This document shows positions 17,808 through 26,427 of a stretch of 64,000 nt of DNA, one piece after another; the stretch's first letter is position 1; the number at the start of each line of letters is the position of its first letter. Both the position numbers and the translations under genes were made by a program. The DNA is from Halobacillus sp. Marseille-Q1614. GTDB lineage: Bacteria; Bacillota; Bacilli; Bacillales; Halobacillaceae. The DNA lies in assembly GCF_902809865.1 (NCBI RefSeq), contig NZ_CADDWH010000001.1, forward strand, positions 682,001 to 746,000, read 5' to 3'. Under the pieces are notes generated by a model. That model did not search any database. It was not told where the DNA came from and saw only the letters and a program-made list of their open reading frames with translations.

Positions 17808-18457
17808 GAGGGGTCCCCCGGATTTTTAGGCCATAATACCTCATAATCAGCATCTTTTAAGTCTTGAATTGTTGGTAAAGGATTCATCGTCTGGATTCGG
17901 ACAACTATAATTTTATAAAAAGAATCTGCTTGATAAGGATAGATAAGAACAGAGCTGATATTAACTTTTCTTTTTCCGAAGATCTGCATTACTTGTGGAA
18001 GCATCCCCGGCTTGTTTGGGACTTTAATTTCTATTTGAGAACTTTGAACGTGGGTACCGGTTAACTGAATCAGCGTGTGAAGCATATCTTTTTCCGTGAC
18101 AATGCCTACTAGCTTGTCATTTTTCATTACGGGTACACAGGCGATTTCCTGCTCATAAAAAATAGAGGCGATCTCTTCAACAAAATCTAACGGGTGTACG
18201 GTTGTTACCGGAGATGTCATGATTGTTTCAATAGGGTTGCGCAGCTGCACAGCTTCGTCTTGTGCATTCTTGTCCAAGATAGATGGACTGGCATCCCGTA
18301 CATCACGGTCGGAAACGATGCCGACGACACAGTTTTTATCGTCTACGATGGGGATGTGGCGAATGTGATGCTGATTTAACAATTTAACAGCTGTAGCGAT
18401 AGAATCTGCAGGTGTCAATGTAATGACTTCTCGCTTCATAACTTCTTCAACAAGCAT
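17804..18457 (-). CDS. acuB: AcuB, tandem CBS plus ACT domain protein
   Basis: A 217-residue protein with two CBS motifs (about 5-60 and 78-130; the second contains VGIVTEKDMLHTL) and a C-terminal ACT-like domain (about 140-210). Such Bateman modules bind adenine nucleotides, so AcuB may tune the acetylation cycle by energy state; its direct role is unproven. GGAGAAG, encoded in the last codons of acuA, precedes the ATG. Only one base separates the acuA stop from the acuB start. Confidence 0.93.
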   Translation of the reverse strand: MLVEEVMKREVITLTPADSIATAVKLLNQHHIRHIPIVDDKNCVVGIVSDRDVRDASPSILDKNAQDEAVQLRNPIETIMTSPVTTVHPLDFVEEIASIFYEQEIACVPVMKNDKLVGIVTEKDMLHTLIQLTGTHVQSSQIEIKVPNKPGMLPQVMQIFGKRKVNISSVLIYPYQADSFYKIIVVRIQTMNPLPTIQDLKDADYEVLWPKNPGDPS

Positions 18458-18458
18458 A

Positions 18459-19112
18459 TTAAACTTCTCCCCTTGCTTTTCGATATTTGTTTCTCGTTAA
18501 AAAGCGCAGTTCATCAAACTGTTCAATAGATTCTTCGGGCACATTTTTTCCGATTCGAACCATCAAACAGTTGGCAGGGTGGGAAATGATTTCAGGATCG
18601 TCTGTCGGTGCAGGGGTCAGGCCGCCAGCACCCATCATTTTCTCCATCACTTTACGATAGTTCCAAATGCTTAAGCGAGTGCCTTTTAAATCCCAATGCC
18701 AGTAGTACTCTGTAGAAATAATAATATAATTCTCCATATATTCGTCATGCATCGATAATTCCAGCAGCCTGGAGCCTACTCGGTAACCTCTAAACTCCGG
18801 GGCCACTTCAATAGCTCCCAGTTCGATTAAGTTTTCCATATTTCCTTCCGACCAGCGCTCCATAGGGTCTGGGTGAAGGTAGGTTACATATCCAACGATC
18901 ATATCATTGTGTGTAGCGGCAATGATTCTTCCTTCTGGGAAGTCGGCAATACTCTTTAAGGCCTCAAACTGTTTGGCAGGAGGGCGAAAAGCATTTAAGT
19001 CTTCGTGAAAAGAGTATCGGCTTAGCTCTTGCGAGGAAAGGGGACCTTGGATAGTCATTGAACCGTTGTTAATCTCAAAAGTCTGCTCATAAAATGTTTT
19101 AATATGTTCCAT
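18459..19112 (-). CDS. acuA: AcuA, GNAT family protein acetyltransferase
   Basis: A 217-residue GNAT enzyme. The acetyl-CoA loop is seen in VAPEFRGYRVGSRLLE (about residues 110-125). In B. subtilis AcuA acetylates and inactivates acetyl-CoA synthetase AcsA. The ATG at 19112 follows AGGTGGTG; an in-frame start 11 codons upstream has no ribosome site. A minus-strand TATAAT (19159-19154) lies upstream, but the matching -35 is poor. I saw no convincing cre site here, although B. subtilis acuABC has one. Confidence 0.93.
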   Translation of the reverse strand: MEHIKTFYEQTFEINNGSMTIQGPLSSQELSRYSFHEDLNAFRPPAKQFEALKSIADFPEGRIIAATHNDMIVGYVTYLHPDPMERWSEGNMENLIELGAIEVAPEFRGYRVGSRLLELSMHDEYMENYIIISTEYYWHWDLKGTRLSIWNYRKVMEKMMGAGGLTPAPTDDPEIISHPANCLMVRIGKNVPEESIEQFDELRFLTRNKYRKARGEV

Positions 19113-19194
19113 AGCGTCACCACCTATCAAAAAAGATCTGATCATCTAGTTACATTATACATGAGTAAGGATGAAATTAAATGAACTAACAAGA

Positions 19195-19230
19195 ATAACT
19201 TCCAGTCTTAGGCATGACTGGAAGTTATTT
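19195..19230. terminator. bidirectional hairpin between acuA and the PBP gene
   Basis: Perfect 13-bp stem ATAACTTCCAGTC (19195-19207) / GACTGGAAGTTAT (19216-19228). Both genes are on the minus strand; it ends the penicillin-binding protein transcript. Confidence 0.85.
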
Positions 19231-19240
19231 TGATCTTTTC

Positions 19241-22200
19241 TTATTGAGTATTTTCGGATTCTTCAGGGTCAGCAGAATCCTCATTGGATGTATCTTCGGA
19301 AGACTCCTCTTCAGACTCAGTTTCTTCGTTCTGATCTTCGGAAGTGGTATTTGCTTCCTCAGAATTTTCTTCAGACTGTTCGTCTTCAGCAGAGGAATCA
19401 CCTTCTGATTCCTCACCTTCTGAACTAGTGTCAGAACTGCTGCTCTCGCCATTTTCCTCACTTTCAGAATCATTGTTATTGGAGTCACTATTATTGGATC
19501 CACTGTTCTCATTGGATGGTTCAGTGTTTCCAACTTCTACAGTAGAAGAAAGGCCGGAAGACTGACCGAAGTAGTCTACTGCCCGGACAGCATAAACGCC
19601 GTCTCCTTCCAGACTGAAGCTTGTTCCACGTGTGGACCCGACTTGAGAGAAAGATCCGCCCGAAGTACCTGCCCGATAGATGCGATAACCTACAACATCA
19701 TCACTGGAAGAATGGGACCAGGAAAGCCGGGATGAGCCCGTGGACACATTACCAGGTGCTGATGGATTCGAATTATCATTTTCAACCGTTCCTCCCCCAG
19801 ACGATCCTGAAGAAGAAATAGCAACGTTATCCCAGTCGTCAGGGATTAAATGCTTGAGAATTTCCGGAGAATCATAATTGTTTTCTTCTATAAATTCAGG
19901 GGACAGAGTGACTCCACCACCTTCATTAATAATAAATTCTCCAGGAGTGTCGCTGCCGGCAGGATAAAGATCTCCTTTAATTTCTACAAAGTCACCGCTT
20001 GTTAAGCTGTCATCTTTTTTCGTTGGAGCGAATTTAGAAATATATAGGTCACTTCTTGATAACCCTGCAGATGAGCACAAGTCAGAGGCTAACAATCCAG
20101 AAGTAGCACAATAAGATTTCGATTCAATTCCGCCTGGACGCTCAAAGCTGGCACTCGGTGCCATAAGTTCAGGCCGGATTTCTGTAACCGCATTAACAAC
20201 CCTAGCCCATAGCCCAGTATTTCTTGAGCTGTATCCATTTCGATTTAATCTTTCATTGTAATCATATCCCATCCACATGCTCATCGTTACGTTAGGGTTT
20301 GTTGCAATAAACCAGGCATCTTTATAATCTTGAGATGTACCGGTTTTACCTGCCCAGTCGACACCTGGGTGGGTCAGTTGTCCTTTAAGTCCAGATGCCG
20401 TACCGGATGATAATACATCGCGCATCATATCTATAGTGAGATAGGATGCCTGAGGGCTGAACACTTCTGTGTCTTTAGCTTCGTGTTCGTAAATAACTTC
20501 GCCTTCTTTCGTCTCGATTTTCTCAATCATATAAGCATCGACAAAATTACCCATGTTTCCGAAAGCAGCATAAGCATTAGTCATTTCCTCGTTAATTACT
20601 TCAGCAGAACCTAAAGCCAGAGAAGGATATTGATAAGCTTCTTCTGGAATAGTAGAGAATCCCATTTTGGATAAGTATTCACCAGGATTTTTATCCAGAA
20701 TAGAAGTATAGGATTTAACAGCCGGGATGTTCAACGACCGCTTTAAAGCTTCTCGTGCCGAAACAAATCCATTGTAGCCGCCGCCATAGTTGCCGACATC
20801 AGTATCTGTCCCAGGATATTGATAAGGGACATCAGTAAATACAGATCCAGGATGGATTTCGCCCATATCGATTCCCGGTCCATAAGCGGTCAACGGCTTC
20901 ATTGTACTTCCCGGAGATCTTCTGGCTTGGGTCGCGTGATTAACCTGCTCCCGGTTATGGTCGCGTCCCCCAATGAATCCAAGGATTTTACCAGTCGAGT
21001 TTTCAATAAGTGTACTTCCGACTTCAACAGGCATTTCCTTCGTTACTGTTTCTCCTTCTTCTTCAACAGTAACGGTGCGGGTGCTGTCATAGTTCGTATA
21101 GTTGTCTTTTATTTTCTGCATAACTTCATATACTTCTTTATCAATGGTCGTATGAATCTTATATCCGCCTGAGCTCAGTTCGCGTTCAGCAAGCGTTTCA
21201 TACTCAGCTTTAAGCTCTTCATCCCCGCGGATATCTTTTAATGAATCTCCATTTTTTTCAGCTAAATATGCAACCATCTTATCTTTAGCCCGCTTGTTGG
21301 CTTCTGTTACTAAGAATGGATATTTTTCTCTAGCTCTTGAGGAAGGTTCCCGAAGGTTTTCTTTCAAGTCAAATTTCATTGCTTTATCGTATTCTTCTTT
21401 AGAGATATATCCAGCGCTGTACATACGGCTTAAAACTTCGTGCATTCGCTCAATGCCGGCTTGGAGGTTTTCATCAGACTTAACTTCTCCATTGTTTAGA
21501 AAAGGTGTATAGCTGAATGGATTCTGGGGTAAACCAGCTATAAAAGCAGCCTGGGCAATTGAAAGTTCATCAGGACCGACACCAAAGATTCCTTCAGCTG
21601 CTGTTTTTACACCTGCTATGTTATCTCCATTTGCATTTCTGCCAAATGGCACAATGTTTAAGTAAGCTTCAAGTATTTCTTCTTTTTCAAAAAACTTTTC
21701 GATACGCATAGCAATAAGTATTTCTTTTGCTTTTCGTTCAAAAGAGACTTCATTTGTGAGTATCTGGTTTTTAACGACCTGCTGAGTTAATGTACTTCCT
21801 CCCGTTTTAACAGCAGAGTTCGTAGCCTCTTGAACGATCGCCCGCAATACGGCTTTTGGGACGACACCATCGTGGGTTTCAAAATACTCATCTTCTGTAG
21901 CGATGACCGCATTCTTTAAGTTTTTATCCACTTGATCAAGTGAGATTTCATCACGGTAAAGGTCTGTGCGTACTTCACCGAGTAATTCTTCCCCGGCGAA
22001 ATATACTTGTGATGTTTCTTCATAATTATAAATTTCTGACTGAATTTCTTCCGGGCTTTGTGCAGGCTGGTCTTTAACAAGTGAAGCGAAATAACCCGCT
22101 CCTACACCGCCGGCAAAAAATAAACCTATGATTCCGATTAAAATAAAAAATAAAATGACGTTCCAAACAACATCGTATCCAATTCTGAAATTTTTCTGGA

Positions 22201-22366
22201 TCGTGCCGTTTCCCCATAGGGACTGAGTTTTTCCCCATAAAGACTTCACTAAAGGCCTTGATCTTTCCCATAAGGATCGGGATTTTCTCAACGTTTCTCC
22301 CCATAAGGTAGTAGTTTTCGCCTTAATGGCCTTCCAATTTATTTTATTATTTGGCTTTTTCGACAT
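19241..22366 (-). CDS. class A penicillin-binding protein (PBP1A family) with FN3 domain and acidic tail
   Basis: A 1041-residue bifunctional peptidoglycan synthase. Order: cytoplasmic lead with four LWG/LWE motifs (21, 32, 43, 50), membrane anchor (66-95), GT51 transglycosylase (about 115-290, ATEDEYF at 156-162 and GGSTLTQQ at 189-196), transpeptidase with STMK (S487), SLN (544-546) and KTGTS (674-678), a fibronectin type III domain (868-945), and a tail of about 95 residues made mostly of S, E, N and D. The ATG at 22366 follows TAGGAGG. An acidic exported tail fits adaptation to salt but is not proof. Beside tyrS as in related Bacillaceae. Confidence 0.95.
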   Translation of the reverse strand: MSKKPNNKINWKAIKAKTTTLWGETLRKSRSLWERSRPLVKSLWGKTQSLWGNGTIQKNFRIGYDVVWNVILFFILIGIIGLFFAGGVGAGYFASLVKDQPAQSPEEIQSEIYNYEETSQVYFAGEELLGEVRTDLYRDEISLDQVDKNLKNAVIATEDEYFETHDGVVPKAVLRAIVQEATNSAVKTGGSTLTQQVVKNQILTNEVSFERKAKEILIAMRIEKFFEKEEILEAYLNIVPFGRNANGDNIAGVKTAAEGIFGVGPDELSIAQAAFIAGLPQNPFSYTPFLNNGEVKSDENLQAGIERMHEVLSRMYSAGYISKEEYDKAMKFDLKENLREPSSRAREKYPFLVTEANKRAKDKMVAYLAEKNGDSLKDIRGDEELKAEYETLAERELSSGGYKIHTTIDKEVYEVMQKIKDNYTNYDSTRTVTVEEEGETVTKEMPVEVGSTLIENSTGKILGFIGGRDHNREQVNHATQARRSPGSTMKPLTAYGPGIDMGEIHPGSVFTDVPYQYPGTDTDVGNYGGGYNGFVSAREALKRSLNIPAVKSYTSILDKNPGEYLSKMGFSTIPEEAYQYPSLALGSAEVINEEMTNAYAAFGNMGNFVDAYMIEKIETKEGEVIYEHEAKDTEVFSPQASYLTIDMMRDVLSSGTASGLKGQLTHPGVDWAGKTGTSQDYKDAWFIATNPNVTMSMWMGYDYNERLNRNGYSSRNTGLWARVVNAVTEIRPELMAPSASFERPGGIESKSYCATSGLLASDLCSSAGLSRSDLYISKFAPTKKDDSLTSGDFVEIKGDLYPAGSDTPGEFIINEGGGVTLSPEFIEENNYDSPEILKHLIPDDWDNVAISSSGSSGGGTVENDNSNPSAPGNVSTGSSRLSWSHSSSDDVVGYRIYRAGTSGGSFSQVGSTRGTSFSLEGDGVYAVRAVDYFGQSSGLSSTVEVGNTEPSNENSGSNNSDSNNNDSESEENGESSSSDTSSEGEESEGDSSAEDEQSEENSEEANTTSEDQNEETESEEESSEDTSNEDSADPEESENTQ

Positions 22367-22442
22367 AAGAAAACCTCCTAAATTCCACATAATATTATAA
22401 CATAAGCGGACATTAACAGACATAAATCGATAGAAAAAATAG

Positions 22443-22471
22443 TTGATTTCCTGTTTTGATTATGCTATAAA
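22443..22471 (+). promoter_or_regulatory. sigma-A promoter for T-box-tyrS
   Basis: TTGATT (22443-22448), 17-base spacer, TATAAA (22466-22471), just before the T-box leader. Confidence 0.6.
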
Positions 22472-22489
22472 TTGGATTACAGTTAAATG

Positions 22490-22716
22490 AGCGAGCTATG
22501 AACGATTGAAGTAGAAAATTATTCCCTGTTCTTAAGAGAGCTAACGGCGGGTGGAAGTTAGCACAAAATAATTTTTGAATTACGGTCGGGAGCATCTTCT
22601 GGTGTGAATCAGAAGACGGTGATGAGCCGTTATTAAAGAGAGTGGCACATAATATGTGCAATTAGGGTGGTACCGCGACAAGACCTCGTCCCTTTTCCAG
22701 GGATGGGGTCTTTTTG
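22490..22716 (+). promoter_or_regulatory. T-box riboswitch, tyrosine-type, upstream of tyrS
   Basis: The T-box sequence AGGGTGGTACCGCG (22664-22677) is exact. Stem I carries an apical loop with GGCGGGTGGAA inside GCTAAC/GTTAGC (about 22538-22566) and a specifier region GAATTACGG whose TAC (22581-22583) is a tyrosine codon. A terminator, AGACC...GGTCT plus T-run, lies at 22681-22715. Uncharged tRNA-Tyr should stabilise the antiterminator and allow tyrS expression. Boundaries are approximate. Confidence 0.93.
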
Positions 22717-22742
22717 TGATCATAAAAAGGAGTGAACGAGGT

Positions 22743-24014
22743 ATGGATATTCTACAGGATTTAGAAAAACGAGGACTCATTAATCAAGTAACAGATGAAG
22801 AAGGATTAAGAAAGCATTTAAATGAAAAGCAAGTGACGTTATACTGCGGGTTCGACCCGACAGGAAGCAGTCTTCATATTGGGCACCTGCTGCCGATCCT
22901 TATGCTGAAAAGGTTTCAATTAGCTGGTCACCGTCCAATCGCTTTAGTTGGCGGCGGAACAGGAATGATTGGTGATCCAAGCGGACGTTCTACAGAAAGG
23001 CAGTTGAATTCAGCAGAAGTTGTTTTAGGATACAGTGAAAGTATTAAAAACCAATTGGCTAAACTGCTTAATTTCGACGAGGGAACGAATGCGGCGGTTG
23101 CCCGTAACAATCATGAGTGGCTTTCAGAAATGACCATTATTGATTTTCTCCGCGACACAGGAAAGCACTTTGGGATAAATTACATGCTGGCAAAAGACTC
23201 AGTGGAGTCCAGGATCGAAAGCGGCATTAGCTTCACTGAGTTTTCTTACATGATCCTGCAGTCATTAGACTTTAAGAAATTGAATGATAAAGAAGACTGT
23301 ACTCTTCAGATCGGTGGAAGCGACCAGTGGGGAAATATTACAGCTGGACTTGAACTTATCCGCCGTTCAGCTGCCGGTGAAAAAGAAACGGAAGCTTACG
23401 GTTTAACAATGCCTTTAATTACAAAAGCGGACGGCTCCAAATTTGGGAAAACAGCAGGAGGAGCGATCTGGCTGGATCCGGAACAGACTTCTCCTTATGA
23501 ATTTTACCAATTCTGGATTAACGCCGATGACCGCGATGTCGTGAAGTTTTTAAGATACTTCACTTTCCTTTCCCATGAGGAAATCGCTGAACTTGAAAAA
23601 GAAGTAGAGACTCAGCCTGAAAAGAGAGCAGCTCAAAAGCGTCTTGCCGAGGAAATGACAAAGCTTGTCCACGATGAAGAAGCCCTTAAGCAGGCGCAGC
23701 GCATTACAGAAGCACTGTTTAGCGGTGACATTAAAGCTTTGACAGGTGAAGAAATAGAACAAGGGTTTAAAGATGTTCCGGCTTTTGAAACTGAAGAAAA
23801 AGAAGCATCCTTAATTGAATTGCTTGTACAGGCAGGAATTTCATCATCCAAACGTCAAGCGAGAGAAGATATTAAAAATGGGGCCGTTTATATCAATGGG
23901 GAAAGAAATCAAGATCTTCAGCATACAATTACGGCAGAAGACAGGATAGAAGACAGATTTACAATCATTCGAAGAGGGAAGAAGAAATACTTCCTCATTC
24001 GCTACACTTCCTAA
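22743..24014 (+). CDS. tyrS: tyrosyl-tRNA synthetase TyrS
   Basis: A 423-residue class I synthetase charging tRNA-Tyr. HIGH is at 45-48, the KMSKS counterpart reads KFGKT (233-237), and a C-terminal S4 RNA-binding domain occupies about 355-423 (SSKRQAREDIKNGAVYING). Bacillus TyrS of normal length. The ATG at 22743 follows AAAGGAGTG; earlier in-frame starts lie inside the T-box terminator. Regulation is by the T-box leader directly upstream. Confidence 0.97.
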   Translation: MDILQDLEKRGLINQVTDEEGLRKHLNEKQVTLYCGFDPTGSSLHIGHLLPILMLKRFQLAGHRPIALVGGGTGMIGDPSGRSTERQLNSAEVVLGYSESIKNQLAKLLNFDEGTNAAVARNNHEWLSEMTIIDFLRDTGKHFGINYMLAKDSVESRIESGISFTEFSYMILQSLDFKKLNDKEDCTLQIGGSDQWGNITAGLELIRRSAAGEKETEAYGLTMPLITKADGSKFGKTAGGAIWLDPEQTSPYEFYQFWINADDRDVVKFLRYFTFLSHEEIAELEKEVETQPEKRAAQKRLAEEMTKLVHDEEALKQAQRITEALFSGDIKALTGEEIEQGFKDVPAFETEEKEASLIELLVQAGISSSKRQAREDIKNGAVYINGERNQDLQHTITAEDRIEDRFTIIRRGKKKYFLIRYTS

Positions 24015-24020
24015 TTGTGA

Positions 24021-24054
24021 GAAGAACCGTGGCTGGGTGTCACGGTTCTTTTTT
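24021..24054 (+). terminator. terminator after tyrS
   Basis: Stem GAAGAACCGTG (24021-24031) / CACGGTTCTT (24041-24050) with six Ts. Confidence 0.9.
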
Positions 24055-24190
24055 GTTAAACGCCATTGTAGATATTATCCAGAAAGCAAGAGGTTCTGCG
24101 AGACTCCTGCTTAAAAAACGGCGGCCTGTAACCCAGGGTCACGAGCAAGGAGGCTTGACCGTTCTCCGCGGAAATCGAGCAGGTTTCCTT
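24055..24190 (+). repeat. intergenic repeat, ACTCCTGC family, copy A
   Basis: This stretch, in a 306-base gap without a gene, aligns with 35057-35170: both begin GTTAAACRCCATT, continue through GATATTATYCAG, reach TCTGYGAGACTCCTGCT and a GGCGGC block, then a GACGAGC or CACGAGC block. I judge identity at roughly three in four over the first 75 bases by eye. It belongs to a degenerate repeat class scattered in this window. It sits directly after the tyrS terminator. Confidence 0.7.
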
Positions 24191-24320
24191 TTTAAAATCA
24201 ACATTAAATATTGATATAGCTTTGTTATTAAAGTCTGGCAACGATTAACACTCATATTCCATTAGGAAAGTGCCAAAATATAAAAGCTCCACCAAAACGA
24301 TGTGTGAGGAGGATATTTTC

Positions 24321-24476
24321 ATGAGAAACAGAAATATTCAATGGCTTCCAATTATTGCTTCTATTGGTATAGGTGCAGCCACCTACAGCATGATGACAGG
24401 TCAGGCTAATCAGCTTCCAAACATGCTTCAAAATGTTTCTAATTTAGCTGGAGGCATGCAGCAGAACTCACAATAA
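24321..24476 (+). CDS. small membrane-associated protein, DUF3918/YrzQ-like
   Basis: A 51-residue protein (starts MRNRNIQWLPIIASIGIG) with one hydrophobic segment at about 8-25 and a Q/N/M-rich tail. TGAGGAGG precedes the ATG at 24321 with good spacing, which is strong evidence for translation; longer in-frame starts lack this. The arrangement resembles small DUF3918 (YrzQ-type) proteins of Bacillaceae, but family membership is tentative and function unknown. Confidence 0.65.
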   Translation: MRNRNIQWLPIIASIGIGAATYSMMTGQANQLPNMLQNVSNLAGGMQQNSQ

Positions 24477-24520
24477 TCATTTTAAGGACAAGCAGATAGA
24501 TGCTTAAGGTTGAGCATAAG

Positions 24521-24552
24521 AAACCTTCGAAGGGTATCTTCGAAGGTTTTTT
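24521..24552 (+). terminator. terminator after the small membrane protein gene
   Basis: Perfect 12-bp stem AAACCTTCGAAG (24521-24532) / CTTCGAAGGTTT (24538-24549) and a T-run. The rest of the 24477-24787 gap holds only another hairpin, AATCACGCTC...GAGCGTGGATT (about 24584-24618), without a T-run. Confidence 0.9.
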
Positions 24553-24732
24553 CACGAAATTTTATTTATTTTATTAAAGCCGGCTGGAAAATCACGCTCT
24601 GGATGAGCGTGGATTTTGGATAATTTATAAAAACATGCTGATAATTAATGGCAGGTATTAAAGAATTAAACTATAGTATTTTGCATCGAGAGAAGACCAT
24701 TTCTTTACGCAGGGCCAACCAAAAAAGGATAT

Positions 24733-24772
24733 AAAAAAAACTCGCTGTCCATAGAGGATAGCGAGTTTTTTA
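24733..24772. terminator. terminator of rpsD (bidirectional)
   Basis: Stem of about 15 bp (24735-24750 with 24756-24771, one mismatch) flanked by A-run and T-run, so it can act on either strand. It follows the rpsD stop on the minus strand. Confidence 0.9.
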
Positions 24773-24787
24773 TAATGAAGACTACAA

Positions 24788-25390
24788 TTAACGAGAGTAG
24801 AATTCAACGATAAGAGCTTCGTTGATTTCAGCTGGAAGCTCAGAACGCTCAGGAAGACGGGAATACGTTCCTTGACGTTTTTCTTCATCAAAAGTTACAT
24901 ATTCAGGAACAAAGTTGTTTACTTCAACAGCTTCCTGTACGATATCTAAATTTTGAGATTTTTCACGAAGACCAATAACCTGACCAGGCTTCACACGGTA
25001 AGACGGGATGTCTACGCGGCCGCCATCTACAGTTACGTGGCCGTGGTTAACTAGCTGACGCGCTTGAGAGCGAGTACGAGCAAGTCCCAAACGGTACACC
25101 AGGTTGTCCAGGCGAGATTCAAGAAGAATCATGAAGTTCTCACCGTGAATTCCTTTCATGTTACCTGCTTCTTCAAACAGACGGCGGAATTGACGCTCAG
25201 TCAATCCGTACATGAAACGAAGCTTCTGCTTCTCTTGAAGCTGAAGACCATATTCAGAAAGTTTTTTACGTTGGTTTGGACCGTGTTGTCCTGGAGCGTA
25301 AGGGCGCTTATCTAGCTCCTTACCAGTTCCGCTTAAAGAAATGCCATAACGACGTGATTTTTTCCAGGTAGAACCTGTATAACGTGCCAT
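24788..25390 (-). CDS. rpsD: 30S ribosomal protein S4
   Basis: A 200-residue small-subunit protein that nucleates 16S rRNA assembly and, in B. subtilis, represses its own mRNA. The S4 RNA-binding domain spans about 93-155 ([21 protein letters not shown]). It starts [14 protein letters not shown] after GGAGGAAA. As in B. subtilis it is monocistronic and lies near tyrS, away from the main ribosomal operons. A long leader precedes it. Confidence 0.98.
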   Translation of the reverse strand: MARYTGSTWKKSRRYGISLSGTGKELDKRPYAPGQHGPNQRKKLSEYGLQLQEKQKLRFMYGLTERQFRRLFEEAGNMKGIHGENFMILLESRLDNLVYRLGLARTRSQARQLVNHGHVTVDGGRVDIPSYRVKPGQVIGLREKSQNLDIVQEAVEVNNFVPEYVTFDEEKRQGTYSRLPERSELPAEINEALIVEFYSR

Positions 25391-25575
25391 AGGTATTTCC
25401 TCCTTTTATTTTATTTTGCATAAAATAAAAACAGTGTGTTCCTTGTAACGCTGCACATTTTATTTTCATGCACCATCGCTCCAGCAGCAGAGAGTTACAC
25501 GATGCACCTCATCATGAGGAATAAAATGAAAACAGTCGCCGGATTCACATAGGCTGCCGTTTATTTTACACAAAG
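25391..25575 (-). promoter_or_regulatory. rpsD leader, candidate S4 autoregulatory RNA
   Basis: About 180 untranslated bases separate the promoter from rpsD. On the minus strand they contain TGCATCG...CGATGGTGCA, a second GTGCAGCG element, and repeated AAAATAAAATG-type stretches that could pair with TTTTATTTTA near the ribosome site. B. subtilis rpsD is translationally controlled by S4 binding its leader (established). Whether this leader folds the same way is inferred from position and length. Confidence 0.5.
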
Positions 25576-25578
25576 GCT

Positions 25579-25608
25579 ATTATATATGTTTTAACAAGCA
25601 GAAGTCAA
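25579..25608 (-). promoter_or_regulatory. sigma-A promoter for rpsD
   Basis: On the minus strand TTGACT (25608-25603), 18-base spacer, TATAAT (25584-25579), followed by the rpsD leader. Confidence 0.75.
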
Positions 25609-25675
25609 CCATAATTCCTAGAAAGAAAAAAATCACCCAGATGGGATGATCGGGGAGAAAGAAAGTTTTTTAGTT

Positions 25676-25765
25676 CGCGCCCTATACAGTAGGAGGGAGT
25701 AACACGAAGACTCCTGTGGAAAAACGGCCAGCCGAAACCACCAGCAAAGGGAACTTCCCTCCCAG
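25676..25765 (+). repeat. intergenic repeat, ACTCCTG family, copy C
   Basis: Contains CGAAGACTCCTGTGGAAAAACGG, split here as GAAGACTCCTGTGG then AAAAACGG, followed by CCAGCCGAAACCACC. This is the same core as copies at 24.1 and 35.1 kb. It lies between the rpsD promoter and the ytsP terminator. Confidence 0.55.
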
Positions 25766-25770
25766 AGACA

Positions 25771-25809
25771 AACAAAAGCTTGCAGAGAAGTCTAGTTTCT
25801 CTACAAGCT
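25771..25809 (-). terminator. terminator after ytsP
   Basis: Minus-strand stem AGCTTGTAGAGAA / TTCTCTGCAAGCT (25809-25797 with 25789-25777) followed by TTTTGTT. The stem motif is shared with the ytpP terminator. Confidence 0.8.
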
Positions 25810-25823
25810 GCAGAACTCATCTT

Positions 25824-26303
25824 TTACATATATTTATCCAAAGTTTTCACAAATTCATTTAAATATTTCTCATCCGTCTCATCAAACCTTCCAACAGAAG
25901 GACTGTCAATATCAAGAACTCCGAAAATCTCGCCATCTTTTATAATAGGAACCACTATTTCTGACTGGCTCGCCGCATCACATGCGATGTGCCCTGGGAA
26001 CTCCTTGACACTATAAACACGCTGAGTTTTCTGTTCGGAAACGGCTGTTCCGCAAACTCCTTTACCAGAAGGAATTCTTACGCAAGCCGGTAAGCCTTGA
26101 AAAGGTCCTAACACAAGTTCGTCATTTTTGAATAAGTAAAAGCCGACCCAATTAGTGTCTTCTAAAAATTGATTCAGCAGTGCAGAAGCGTTAGATAAAT
26201 TAGCAATAACATCCGGCTCATCTTTCAACAGCGCGTCGAGCTGTTTAATGAGCAGCTGATATTGTTCGTCTTTTGTACCTTTATACTGAGTAGCTTGAAA
26301 CAT
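25824..26303 (-). CDS. ytsP: free methionine-(R)-sulfoxide reductase, GAF domain (YtsP)
   Basis: A 159-residue GAF-domain enzyme that reduces free methionine-R-sulfoxide. Three cysteines, C74, C84 and C108, keep the 10- and 24-residue spacing of the catalytic cysteines of E. coli fRMsr, and the ACVRIPSGKGVCG segment is diagnostic. The start at 26303 follows GAGGAGGAAA; the longer open frame upstream has no ribosome site. It is divergent from refZ, as in B. subtilis. Confidence 0.93.
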   Translation of the reverse strand: MFQATQYKGTKDEQYQLLIKQLDALLKDEPDVIANLSNASALLNQFLEDTNWVGFYLFKNDELVLGPFQGLPACVRIPSGKGVCGTAVSEQKTQRVYSVKEFPGHIACDAASQSEIVVPIIKDGEIFGVLDIDSPSVGRFDETDEKYLNEFVKTLDKYM

Positions 26304-26427
26304 AATTTTTTCCTCCTCATAGAGTGATTTCGACAATATCGTGCTGATCATGTCGGTTATTGATGTACGATTCTTAAAGGATTTTAAGTGAAAACCTCGA
26401 AAACTCATAAGTAGGGAGGAATCAAAT

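Noticed and set aside
19154-19185. Full sigma-A promoter for acuABC
   Set aside because: A perfect TATAAT exists on the minus strand, but no -35 match occurs at usable spacing.
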